DNA of 64,000 nucleotides, taken from Erwinia oleae (GTDB lineage: Bacteria > Pseudomonadota > Gammaproteobacteria > Enterobacterales > Enterobacteriaceae). Both the position numbers and the translations under genes were made by a program. Below are positions 56,055 through 64,000 of the stretch, piece by piece. The notes beneath the pieces were generated by a model. It was not told where the DNA came from, did no database searches, and saw nothing but the letters and a program-made list of their open reading frames with translations. Numbering within the stretch: position 1 is the first letter of the stretch; each line of letters begins with the position of its first letter. The stretch spans positions 1 through 64,000 of the forward strand of contig NZ_JNVB01000006.1 of assembly GCF_000770305.1 (NCBI RefSeq), written 5' to 3'.

Positions 56055-56489
56055 TTAGCATTCAGGTTCATCGCCTAATCCGTACGTGCAGGCAAAAGGA
56101 TCGATCCAGGGGTTATGTTTGTGGAAAAAAACGGTTAATTCTTTACTTTTGAAAAAAACATATCCTAAGCCGCTGGAATATATCATCCACTCCCCCGCTG
56201 ATCCATCCTGAAAAACAACAGCACCTGTTGCTATGCAAGGTGAGGAGTACTTAACTTCAAGTGGGCCAAAGTCTTGTGATTGTTTTGCCAGTCTGAAAAA
56301 ACGTGATATTTGTTCTATATTTGGTTTGAACAATTTGCAAATTATTTCCTCATTATCATAATCTCGTCCTTTATTATGTATTTCGTCCTGCGCTATATCA
56401 ATGTGTCTTACATTTTTTGCATGTATAAATCCTGACATTAAACATAAAAAAAGAAAAAAAGTAGGCGGCGATTTTTTTAATTTTACCAT
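56055..56489 (-). CDS. Second immunity-like protein (orphan copy)
   Basis: 144 residues, signal peptide MVKLKKSPPTFFLFLCLMSGFIHA. Clearly paralogous to the protein at 56861-57286: shared SPC....G...F.DGS.G.W...SSGL.YV.F, FF.K.N.W.DPF.C.YG..DE.EC and four aligned Cys, suggesting disulfides. The start overlaps the remnant amidase gene stop by ATGGTAA exactly as the intact pair does. The cognate effector is broken, so it now protects without a partner or against related effectors of rivals. Very AT-rich. The immunity role is inferred from context. Confidence 0.8.
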   Translation of the reverse strand: MVKLKKSPPTFFLFLCLMSGFIHAKNVRHIDIAQDEIHNKGRDYDNEEIICKLFKPNIEQISRFFRLAKQSQDFGPLEVKYSSPCIATGAVVFQDGSAGEWMIYSSGLGYVFFKSKELTVFFHKHNPWIDPFACTYGLGDEPEC

Positions 56490-56742
56490 TTTGCTGTGCT
56501 CGCCTCTGTGATATTTTTTCTGGCTATTTCAGGGTGTCGGTAGATTTCTTTTAAAGGCACTTGTAAGGTGCAGCTGGTTCATTAATTTACATTTACAAAT
56601 TTTTAACTTGTTGAGTATTCATGTGTTCAAAACAAGCTTTACGTTGAATTTTTTTTCGCAATATTCCTTGTTTTATTTTTTTAAATATTTTGACAATGCA
56701 ATATCCAGCATCAACATGACTATTTTTATCAACATGTAACAT
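56483..56742 (-). pseudogene. Remnant of a second amidase effector gene (internal deletion)
   Basis: On the - strand the ATG at 56742 (AAGGA upstream) opens a 49-codon frame whose first ~28 residues (MLHVDKNSHVDAG...IVKIFKKIKQG) copy the N-terminus of the intact amidase (MLYIDEKGHVDAA...IVKIFKTIERG). It then runs into unrelated sequence and stops at 56593. The final ~30 codons before 56483 again match the intact C-terminus (VPLKEIYRHPEIARKN..EA). About 350 nt of the middle, including two zinc-ligand regions, is missing. Confidence 0.85.
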
Positions 56743-56860
56743 GATTTTCCTTTTTTATAGTAATGGGTTCTACATCATTTTTAATGACTTAGTATTATTT
56801 TTTCCAGGTAAGTATAAACTTCCTGGTCTGATAAAATGCAGAGCCATAAGCCGGGGAGGA

Positions 56861-57286
56861 TTAACATTCGGCTTCATCGTCTGATCCATAGCTACACTCA
56901 AAAGGGTCATACCAATTATTGTCTTTATAAAAGAAATACGTGGTATTGTTGTCACTGAAGGTAACATACGCAAGTCCACTTGATTGTAAGATCCATTGTC
57001 CTGTGGAGCCATCGCTGAACTTAATTTTTCCTTCCGAATAACAAGGGGAGTAATAGTCGTGAAGAAGTCCATTGCTTTCTTCTGATTCTTTAGCGCTGTT
57101 AAAAAATTGTATTAGTTGTTTCTCAGTTGGTTGAAATTCTTCACATGCTCTTTTTTCATTTAAGTCATTTTGACTTTCAAAATATTGTCCGATATTATCA
57201 ATCTCCATATGGCTCACCATTCTTGATTGAGCTTCAGTCGAAAAGGTGATTAAGTAGAATGTGAGAAAGAAAGATAGTTTTACCAT
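56861..57286 (-). CDS. Putative periplasmic immunity protein for the amidase effector
   Basis: 141 residues, signal peptide ending near TFSTEA, no membrane helix after it. The start overlaps the amidase stop by 7 nt (ATGGTAA), the tight linkage typical of effector-immunity pairs. Four Cys are shared with its paralogue at 56055-56489. No named family recognised. A periplasmic location suits blocking of a peptidoglycan amidase. Confidence 0.82.
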   Translation of the reverse strand: MVKLSFFLTFYLITFSTEAQSRMVSHMEIDNIGQYFESQNDLNEKRACEEFQPTEKQLIQFFNSAKESEESNGLLHDYYSPCYSEGKIKFSDGSTGQWILQSSGLAYVTFSDNNTTYFFYKDNNWYDPFECSYGSDDEAEC

Positions 57287-57891
57287 AATGCTGTTCCAGC
57301 CTCCGTTTCATTTTTTCTGGCAATTTCTGGGTGGCGATATATTTCATCCATTGGAACTTTCAATGTAACTGTCAGTTCGCTAATTAACCATTTTAATGAG
57401 TCATTTTGTTGACTGTTAACTGGTTCATAAACTGTTTCCTTTTTATTTTGGATTTTCCTGGATTGCCCGACGATCTCAATCCCAATGCTGTCACTGTTAA
57501 TTGGGAAACGGTGAGGGAATTTTTTAATTTTTTCCATTTTCGAAATTACGCCATTGTTCCCTCCTCTTTTCTCAAGGTCTGCTACTTTTTTGAATTCAGC
57601 TGGCGTACATTTTTTTGTCAAAAAACACCGGGATCGACTCCTTCCCACATGCCAGGTAATCCGGAACAGGGACGCCGTCTGATAAATCGTGCCGTCCTTA
57701 TCGATAAGAAAATGCGCGCCGTTGGCGCCTGCATTTTGATAACTGTTAAAGGTACTGCGGGCGGTTGGGCTGTCCGTTTGATGCACCACGATACCATTTA
57801 CCTTATCCAGCTTTCCTCGCTCTATGGTTTTAAATATTTTAACGATAATGCGCGCAGCATCAACGTGGCCCTTTTCATCAATGTATAACAT
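57280..57891 (-). CDS. Amidase_2-type peptidoglycan amidase, probable type VI effector
   Basis: 203 residues, no signal peptide. N-acetylmuramoyl-L-alanine amidase fold: VVHQTDS (zinc His ~37), AHFLIDKDGTIYQTAS, WHVG (~81), IGIEIVG, and C-terminal YRHPEIARK with the third ligand His. All expected ligands are present, so it should be active. It follows hcp by 27 nt and precedes an immunity-like gene. Small cargo effectors of this kind can ride in the Hcp lumen. It is not of the NlpC/P60-type Tae families. Delivery route is inferred. Confidence 0.85.
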   Translation of the reverse strand: MLYIDEKGHVDAARIIVKIFKTIERGKLDKVNGIVVHQTDSPTARSTFNSYQNAGANGAHFLIDKDGTIYQTASLFRITWHVGRSRSRCFLTKKCTPAEFKKVADLEKRGGNNGVISKMEKIKKFPHRFPINSDSIGIEIVGQSRKIQNKKETVYEPVNSQQNDSLKWLISELTVTLKVPMDEIYRHPEIARKNETEAGTALW

Positions 57892-57918
57892 AACATTCCC
57901 TTTTTATGTCTGGTGTGC

Positions 57919-58386
57919 TTAAACCATTTGACGAGTTTTAATGTCATATCCCATGGAGGCGGTGCCCGCTGCCAGGTCCGCCGAATTATGCAGCCTGTAA
58001 TCCAGTCTGAATTGTGAAAAGGATAAGCCGACTTTTTCTCGCGGAGCGCGCATGGTGTTATAACAGACAGTGTGAACGCGGGTAATAATAATATCCTGAA
58101 GCACAATGCGAATATATTCCAGCGGTGGATTGCCAGGTTTCCGTAAAGTTATTACCGCCTCAGACAGATGTTTACCTGATGCGCAGTATCGAAGGAGGGC
58201 AGGGCTGGCAGTGTCGGTGTAGTGGTCAAAGACCAGGTCGTTAACGGTGAATCTTCCGCAATGGCCATTTTTTGAAGAATTGTGTACTCCCCAGCGCCAC
58301 CAGAGCATGTCAATCGCGCCTTTATGTCTTTCGTCCTGAGAGTTGCCATGAATTCCATTTAGTTTGATAAAACTGTCCTGTGTCAT
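57919..58386 (-). CDS. hcp: Orphan Hcp-family type VI secretion tube protein
   Basis: 155 residues. Family pattern: F.KL.GI.G.SQDERHKGAIDML.W.WG at the N-terminus, L.F.HYTD.ASP.LL.YC.SGKHL.EAV.T.RK.G..PLEY..I...D, and C-terminal GYDIK. Somewhat divergent (extra Cys, VHTVCYNT loop). No other T6SS structural gene is in the window, so it is an orphan hcp serving as carrier for the downstream amidase. First gene of the cassette. Confidence 0.87.
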   Translation of the reverse strand: MTQDSFIKLNGIHGNSQDERHKGAIDMLWWRWGVHNSSKNGHCGRFTVNDLVFDHYTDTASPALLRYCASGKHLSEAVITLRKPGNPPLEYIRIVLQDIIITRVHTVCYNTMRAPREKVGLSFSQFRLDYRLHNSADLAAGTASMGYDIKTRQMV

Positions 58387-58577
58387 ACTTCTTCCCTGTT
58401 AGCATCATTGCTAAAAAAAGTCCTGAATCCCTGCGCTGTTACCATTGGTAAACGCGTCTGGCACATTAAAAGGGATCTTTGCCAACCGTTCTGCCCGCGG
58501 GATCACATATATGATCCGATGTGCTACCGCAGGCGATTAAAAGATATGCTTTGTTGCGGTAGCTTTAATTTAGTCAG

Positions 58578-61500
58578 TTATTCGGATGTTTTGAGCGGAA
58601 ATCGCTGCCGTACCAGCACAAAGAACAGCGGTACAAAGAAGATCGCCAGCAGCGTGGCGGAGATCATTCCGCCCATCACGCCCGTGCCCACCGCGTGCTG
58701 GCTGCCAGAACCTGCACCGTTGCTGATTACCATCGGCAGCACGCCAAATATAAACGCCAGCGAGGTCATCAGGATCGGCCTGAGCCGCTGGCGTGAGGCT
58801 TCCAGCGTGGCTTCGATCAGATCGCGGCCTTTGCCGTTCATTTCGTTGGCGAACTCAACGATCAAAATTGCGTTTTTGGCCGACAGTCCGATCACGGTCA
58901 GTAGCCCCACCTGAAAGTAAACATCGTTTTCCAGTCCGCGCAGCCAGGTCGCCACCAGCGCACCCACCACGCCGAGCGGCACCACCAGCATCACCGAGAA
59001 GGGCACCGACCAGCTCTCGTAAAGCGCGGCCAGACAGAGAAACACCACCAGCAGCGACAGCGCATAAAGCGCGGGTGCCTGCGAACCGGTTAGCCGCTCC
59101 TGCCAGGACGCGCCCGTCCACTCAATCCCGAAGCTGCCGGGCAGCTGACCGACCAGTTTTTCCATTTCCGTCATGGCGGTGCCGGTGCTGATACCGGTTG
59201 CGGCTTCGCCGACGATCTCCACCGATGAATAGCCATTATAGCGTTCAAGGCGCGGCGAGCCTGTTTCCCATGACGAAGTGGCAAAGGCGGTGAACGGCAC
59301 CATGCCGCCGCTGCTGTTGCGCACGTACCACTTATTAATGTCGTCCGGCAGCATGCGGAACGGCGCGGCCGCCTGAACGTAAACTTTTTTCACGCGGCCG
59401 CGATCGAGGAAATCGTTCACATAGGTTGATCCCCAGCCGGTCTGAAGCGTGCTGTTAATATCATCGATGGACACGCCCAGCGCCTGGGCTTTACGCTGAT
59501 CGATATTGATACGTAACTGTGGCGTGTCGTCCAGACCGTTGTGACGAACGCGCGCCAGCGTCGCATCGCCTTCCGCCGCCGTCAGCAGCTTGTCCCTCGC
59601 CGCCATCAGCGCGTCATGGCCTGCGCCGGCATGATCCTGTAAGTACATATCAAAACCCGCCGAGTTGCCCATGCCGGTAATGGCGGGCGGACTGCTGGCG
59701 ATCACACGCGCCTCCCTGATCTGGCGGAACGCTTTCGTGGCGCGTTCGATAATGGCAAATGAGCTACGTTCTGCGCTGTCGCGCGACTGCCAGTCTTTCA
59801 AACGGATAAACATGCGTGCCACGTTCTGACCGTTGCCGCCCGGCCCGGAACCGATGGTTGAAAACACCGACAGCACGTTCTCTTTTTCTTTCGTCAGATA
59901 ATACTGCTCCACCTTGTTCACCACGCGATTGGTTTGCTGAAGCGTGGAGCCAGGCGGCAGTTGTACCTGCGTCATAAATACGCCGCGATCTTCCAGCGGT
60001 AAAAACGACGTGGGCAGATGGATAAAAAGAAGGGCCATCCCCGCAATAAGCGCTACGTAAAGCACCAGCCAGCGGCCCGCTTTGGCGAGTATTTTTCCTA
60101 CGCCGCGCTCATAGCGCGCCGCGTTCTTATTGAAGGTGCGGTTAAACCAGCCGAAGAAGCCGCGGCGTTCATGGTGCTGGCCCGTTGGTTTCAGCAGCGT
60201 GGCGCAGAGGGCAGGGGTCAGGATCATCGCCACCAGCACTGACAGCACCATCGCCGATACGATAGTAATAGAGAACTGGCGATAGATTGCGCCGGTGGTA
60301 CCGCCAAAAAATGCCATCGGCACGAACACCGCTGACAACACCAGCGCAATACCGACCAGCGCGCCCTGAATCTGCCCCATCGATTTACGCGTGGCGTCTT
60401 TAGGCGACAGCCCCTCTTCGCTCATGATGCGCTCCACGTTCTCAACAACAACGATGGCATCATCCACCAGCAAACCGATGGCCAGCACCATGGCGAACAT
60501 CGTCAGCGTGTTAATGCTAAAACCGCAGGCGGAGAGAATGGTGAAGGTGCCGAGCAGTACCACCGGTACGGCAATAGTTGGAATAAGCGTTGCGCGGAAA
60601 TTTTGCAGAAACAGGTACATCACCACGAAAACCAGGATCACCGCTTCCACCAGCGTTTTCACCACGTCCTCAATGGACGCCGTGACGAACGGGGTGGTTT
60701 CAAAGGCGATTTCCGCCTTCAGCCCCTGTGGGAAGTAGTGGGAAAGCTCGTCGATGCGAGCACGCACCAGCTTATCGGTATCGAGTTCGTTGGCGCCGGA
60801 TGCCAGTTTAATGCCCAGCCCTGAGGCGGCCTGGCCGTTATACTGGCTGAGAAAATCGTACTTCTCCGCGCCCAGCGCCACGTCAGCGACGTCGCCCAGT
60901 TTGACCTCTGAGCCGTCTTTGTTAACGCGCAGCGTGATATTTTTAAACTGCTCTGGCGTCGTCAGCAGCGACTGAGAATTGATAGTGGCATTCAGCGCCT
61001 GCGTATCAACGGAGGGCAGGCCGCCAAGCTGTCCGACTGCCACCTGGCTGTTTTGCGACTCAATCGCGCTGACCACGTCCGAAGTGGTCAGCGCATAATT
61101 AATCATTTTGTTCGGATCGAGCCAGATACGCATGGCGTACTGTGAACCGTAAGCATCGACCTGGCCGACGCCTTCGATTCGGCTGAGCGGGTCCTGCACG
61201 TTACTGGCGACATAGTCAGCGATATCCTGTTTATTCATGCTGCCATCGGTGGAAACGAATGCCACCATCAAAATATTTGTGTCGCCGGTTTTGGTGACCG
61301 TCACACCCTGCGACTGCACGGCCTGGGGGAGTTTTCGCAGCGCGGTCTGAAGCTGATTTTGTACCTGCTGTCTGGCTTCGTTGGGATCGGTGCCGGCCAG
61401 AAAAGTCAGCGTGATCGTGGCCTGCCCGGTGTTGCTGCTTTGGGAAGACATGTACATCATGTTGTCGATCCCGGTCATATTCTGTTCAATCACCTGGGTG

Positions 61501-61682
61501 ACGGTATTTTCCAGCGTTTTGGCCGAGGCGCCCGGATAATTGGCGGTGATGCGTACGTTAGGTGGCGCAAGGCTGGGATATTGCTCAACGGGAAGGGAAA
61601 AAATAGCCAACGTGCCGGTCAGGCAAAGCAGGATGGCGATGACCCACGCAAAAATCGGGCGATCGATAAAAAAATTCGCCAT
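58578..61682 (-). CDS. acrD: RND multidrug efflux pump AcrD
   Basis: 1034 residues (E. coli AcrD 1037). [14 protein letters not shown] start, 12 TM helices, two large periplasmic loops, the proton-relay Asp pair in [18 protein letters not shown] (~405-410) and [21 protein letters not shown]. Closer to AcrD than to AcrB in the blocks [14 protein letters not shown] and [20 protein letters not shown]. It exports aminoglycosides and anionic drugs with AcrA and TolC. Beside narQ, as in E. coli. Confidence 0.95.
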   Translation of the reverse strand: MANFFIDRPIFAWVIAILLCLTGTLAIFSLPVEQYPSLAPPNVRITANYPGASAKTLENTVTQVIEQNMTGIDNMMYMSSQSSNTGQATITLTFLAGTDPNEARQQVQNQLQTALRKLPQAVQSQGVTVTKTGDTNILMVAFVSTDGSMNKQDIADYVASNVQDPLSRIEGVGQVDAYGSQYAMRIWLDPNKMINYALTTSDVVSAIESQNSQVAVGQLGGLPSVDTQALNATINSQSLLTTPEQFKNITLRVNKDGSEVKLGDVADVALGAEKYDFLSQYNGQAASGLGIKLASGANELDTDKLVRARIDELSHYFPQGLKAEIAFETTPFVTASIEDVVKTLVEAVILVFVVMYLFLQNFRATLIPTIAVPVVLLGTFTILSACGFSINTLTMFAMVLAIGLLVDDAIVVVENVERIMSEEGLSPKDATRKSMGQIQGALVGIALVLSAVFVPMAFFGGTTGAIYRQFSITIVSAMVLSVLVAMILTPALCATLLKPTGQHHERRGFFGWFNRTFNKNAARYERGVGKILAKAGRWLVLYVALIAGMALLFIHLPTSFLPLEDRGVFMTQVQLPPGSTLQQTNRVVNKVEQYYLTKEKENVLSVFSTIGSGPGGNGQNVARMFIRLKDWQSRDSAERSSFAIIERATKAFRQIREARVIASSPPAITGMGNSAGFDMYLQDHAGAGHDALMAARDKLLTAAEGDATLARVRHNGLDDTPQLRINIDQRKAQALGVSIDDINSTLQTGWGSTYVNDFLDRGRVKKVYVQAAAPFRMLPDDINKWYVRNSSGGMVPFTAFATSSWETGSPRLERYNGYSSVEIVGEAATGISTGTAMTEMEKLVGQLPGSFGIEWTGASWQERLTGSQAPALYALSLLVVFLCLAALYESWSVPFSVMLVVPLGVVGALVATWLRGLENDVYFQVGLLTVIGLSAKNAILIVEFANEMNGKGRDLIEATLEASRQRLRPILMTSLAFIFGVLPMVISNGAGSGSQHAVGTGVMGGMISATLLAIFFVPLFFVLVRQRFPLKTSE

Positions 61683-61874
61683 TGAACGTAAACTCCAGGT
61701 TTGTTTTCAGGGTTTCTGCGTCGGCCGCATTCCATCCGATCTTCGGCGTGAATAATCACCATCGGCACGTTTTTGATCTCGCCTCAACTTTACGCGTCAG
61801 CCAGCAGGGAATCGTGAAGAAATTGAGGAGAATGTGTAAAATATCATGCTCCCGCTTCCGTTAACAACGGGCCT

Positions 61875-63548
61875 TCATTGACGTCGGAGAGGATAGTGAA
61901 GCAATACTGAGGTGCCCCCGCCATCCACCGAGCGGATAGTCAGATGACCATTCAGGCTGGCTGCGCGCTCGCGCATAATAGTTAAGCCATAATGGCCCGG
62001 TGGGCTGTCGAGCTGCGTGATGCCGCGCCCGTTATCAATGATTTCGATAGTCGCACTGTTGTCTCCGTTACGCTCACAGCGGATGCGAATTTCCGACGCG
62101 CCAGCGTGGCGGATAGCGTTCAGCAACGCTTCACGCGCGATGTGCAGCACGTGTACCTGATTTTGCGACGCCAGATGCGGATCAACCGGTTCCCCTTCGA
62201 GCAGGATGGCGGCGCGGGTCTGGTTACGCAGCGGCGCAATCGCCTGCTGAAGCGCGGTAAAGAGGTCGGCGGGTTCAATGGAGAGACGAAACGTGGTGAG
62301 CAGTTCACGTAGCTGGCGGTTCGCCTCACTCAGCGCCTCATCGATCTCTCCGACGATCGCCTTTGCCGGCTCGGCGTTGTCATCCACTACACGCTTCAGG
62401 CGCGCAAGCTGGATGCGTAAATAGGCCAACGACTGCGCCAGCGAATCATGCAGTTCGCGAGCAATGGTGGCGCGCTCTTCCATCAGCAACAGATGCTGAA
62501 CCTGCCGTTGCGCCTGCTCCAGTTCCAACGCGCGGGAAAGCATTGAGGCCAGCCCCTGCATCAGCTGCGATTCGCTGTGCTGCGCCTGCCAGCGCAGCTC
62601 GCCTCCTTTAATCACTGCGGCATCAAGCGGCATACTTTGCCACGACAGCGTTTCGTTCGGTACGCCAGCGGTAAGCTCTCGCTCAGGCGATGCGGCGAGG
62701 GTAATGCAGCGCAGCCCCTCGCGCGTGCGCACCAATTCCAGCACCTGAGAGAGCGCTGTGGCGCTGTTGAGATGGCTGCTCAGCGTTTCTGAGCAGCGAT
62801 ACAGCAGCGTCAGTCGACGATTGGCCTGGCGCAGATCGCGCGTTTTCTCTTTAACCGCGTCTTCCAGATAGTGATAGTGTTTTTCAAGCTCCCGAGACAT
62901 TTTGGTAAAAGCGCGCGCCAGCACGCCCAGTTCATTTTCCAGCTGCGTATCCAGCGGCGAGTGAGAAAACTGTGCCTGCTCAATCTGTTGACTGGCGGTC
63001 ACCAGCTGATTGAGCGGCATGACCACCTGGCGGCGCACCGAGCGTAGCGTCCACATCACCAGCGCAATAATGGCCATAAAACCTAACAGGCTGCTCACGG
63101 CAACCATCTTCATTTTCAGTTCGGCCCAGCGTTGCAGAGAAAGCACAAAACTGTCGATCTGCGCGACGTAATGCGAAACGTGCTGCTGATAATGCTGCGT
63201 TTTTCCCGCCAGGAGATCGGGCTGAAGCCGCTGCCATGACTGAAGCAGTTCATGATAGCGGTCGCGGACGCTGGCGGGAACGTAACGACGGTCGAGCTTG
63301 CTCAGGGCTGGCGCGTCCAGTGATTGCTGATAATGACTGATGTCGCGGCTCAGGCCTGCGGGATCGTGGGTGGCGTCCCATACCAGCCGATAGCTCTGCA
63401 TGCGCAGCGAGCCGGCAATGTTTACTGCCTCGGCGTCGCGCAGGCTGGCGGAAAGCGTGAGCAGCGCCAGCCCTGTTGAGAGCACGGAAAGCAGGGCAAT
63501 CGAAAAAAGCGCGCGCGCCAGACTGCCGGTCACAGAGCGTTTTAGCAT
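61875..63548 (-). CDS. narQ: Nitrate/nitrite sensor histidine kinase NarQ
   Basis: 557 residues. TM1 (~14-34), the P-box DAEAVNIAGSLRMQSYRL (38-55) that binds nitrate, periplasmic four-helix bundle, TM2 (~150-170), HAMP, a linker/GAF-like region, HisKA_3 with the phosphorylated His367 in IARELHDSLAQ, and HATPase (DNGRGI). It phosphorylates NarP and NarL. No response regulator gene is adjacent. Confidence 0.95.
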   Translation of the reverse strand: MLKRSVTGSLARALFSIALLSVLSTGLALLTLSASLRDAEAVNIAGSLRMQSYRLVWDATHDPAGLSRDISHYQQSLDAPALSKLDRRYVPASVRDRYHELLQSWQRLQPDLLAGKTQHYQQHVSHYVAQIDSFVLSLQRWAELKMKMVAVSSLLGFMAIIALVMWTLRSVRRQVVMPLNQLVTASQQIEQAQFSHSPLDTQLENELGVLARAFTKMSRELEKHYHYLEDAVKEKTRDLRQANRRLTLLYRCSETLSSHLNSATALSQVLELVRTREGLRCITLAASPERELTAGVPNETLSWQSMPLDAAVIKGGELRWQAQHSESQLMQGLASMLSRALELEQAQRQVQHLLLMEERATIARELHDSLAQSLAYLRIQLARLKRVVDDNAEPAKAIVGEIDEALSEANRQLRELLTTFRLSIEPADLFTALQQAIAPLRNQTRAAILLEGEPVDPHLASQNQVHVLHIAREALLNAIRHAGASEIRIRCERNGDNSATIEIIDNGRGITQLDSPPGHYGLTIMRERAASLNGHLTIRSVDGGGTSVLLHYPLRRQ

Positions 63549-63893
63549 AATGATACTCCTTGCATAATGGCAGCAAGTATATCGCCAAACGCAGGCTAAG
63601 TTTCTGATCTGACGTAATAGTGGAAGGCAGATTCCGCAATACGATAAAACGTGCGCGGCCTCACTTGTTCTCAGTCATTTGTTTCGTTATAGTGGCTGCG
63701 TTAACAAAATGTGCTTTTTTCTTCTTTACATTCAGATACATAGTTAACTAAATGTAACTATTATTGACACTTCTTTTTCCTGACTTGCACTTCTTTCACA
63801 ATCTCTTAACGCCTTTACGCTGTGTCGACATTCATTTTCATTGCATCGCTCATAATCAATTCCGTAACGAATCATCTGCGACGAGGAATGATT
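63549..63893. other. Divergent region between narQ and the DUF1471-like gene
   Basis: 345 nt, AT-rich at 63700-63800. CATAAT at 63851-63856 could be the -10 of the rightward gene; no good -35 was found. Nothing else recognisable. Confidence 0.35.
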
Positions 63894-64000
63894 ATGAATA
63901 TGAAATTACCTGCGCTTTTTGTCGCTGCCGTACTGGCCGCAACCTCTTTCTCCGCACTGGCCGCCACTCAGGTCGATCAGGATCAAAGCCAAAACCTTCA
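63894..64000 (+). CDS. N-terminus of a small exported protein, probably DUF1471 (YdgH/BhsA/McbA) family (cut by window end)
   Basis: ATG with GAGGAA upstream. 35 codons visible: signal peptide MNMKLPALFVAAVLAATSFSALA, then ATQVDQDQSQNLQ. The signal followed by a Q/D-rich start and QNLQ is common in DUF1471 periplasmic proteins, which respond to stress and affect biofilm. Only the start is seen, so the family is tentative. Confidence 0.55.
   Translation, partial: MNMKLPALFVAAVLAATSFSALAATQVDQDQSQNL

Noticed and set aside
1-64000. CRISPR arrays, rRNA, tRNA genes or insertion sequences
   Set aside because: No regularly spaced repeats, no cloverleaf or rRNA-like sequence and no transposase-like protein were found anywhere in the window.

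Overview
The window is a chromosomal segment of a member of the Enterobacterales, most likely family Erwiniaceae (Pantoea/Mixta/Erwinia-like). The basis is gene content and synteny: the order xseA-guaB-guaA, yfgG-yfgF, ppx-ppk, purN-purM-upp-uraA-hda-bepA, bcp-gcvR-dapA-bamC-purC-ypfJ-tmcA-ypfN-dapE-yffB, ypfM, acrD-narQ follows the E. coli 53-56 min region. It carries additions typical of plant- and environment-associated enterics: PQQ glucose dehydrogenase, protealysin with emfourin, MgtE, a second PstCAB next to ppk-ppx, and an ECP pilus operon. The genus is an inference; no rRNA or tRNA gene lies in the window.

Layout. 1-1.7 kb: end of gcd and the convergent protealysin/emfourin pair. 1.8-6.5 kb: xseA and guaBA. 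6.5-10.4 kb: an AT-richer accessory segment abutting guaA and flanked by a 10-bp direct repeat of the guaA 3' end; it holds a HEPN-like unknown protein and a HipB/HipA-type pair. 10.5-12.5 kb: divergent NmrA-family oxidoreductase and LysR regulator. 12.8-17 kb: mgtE, the small gene yfgG, and a YfgF homologue whose EAL domain has lost key residues. 17-26 kb: tehB-ppx-ppk, divergent from pstC-pstA-pstB. 26-32 kb: purine and pyrimidine salvage genes, hda with a CTG start, and bepA. 32.8-41.4 kb: a DsrE-like protein, a GGDEF diguanylate cyclase and the complete ecpABCDE pilus operon, without ecpR. 41.8-50.6 kb: conserved housekeeping genes. 50.7-55.5 kb: a TonB-dependent receptor with a periplasmic binding protein, an RpiR regulator and a small unknown protein. 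55.8 kb: the 20-residue gene ypfM. 56.0-58.4 kb: an AT-rich orphan type VI secretion cassette (hcp, amidase effector, immunity gene, effector remnant, second immunity gene). 58.6-64 kb: acrD, narQ and the start of a probable DUF1471 gene.

Functional threads. Three PurR-like operators (guaB, purMN, purC) tie the purine genes together. Phosphate/polyphosphate genes face each other across one intergenic region. The ECP operon ends directly against a diguanylate cyclase gene. The two most interesting areas are the guaA-flanking island (possible toxin-antitoxin or defence cargo) and the Hcp-amidase-immunity cassette with its dead second effector.
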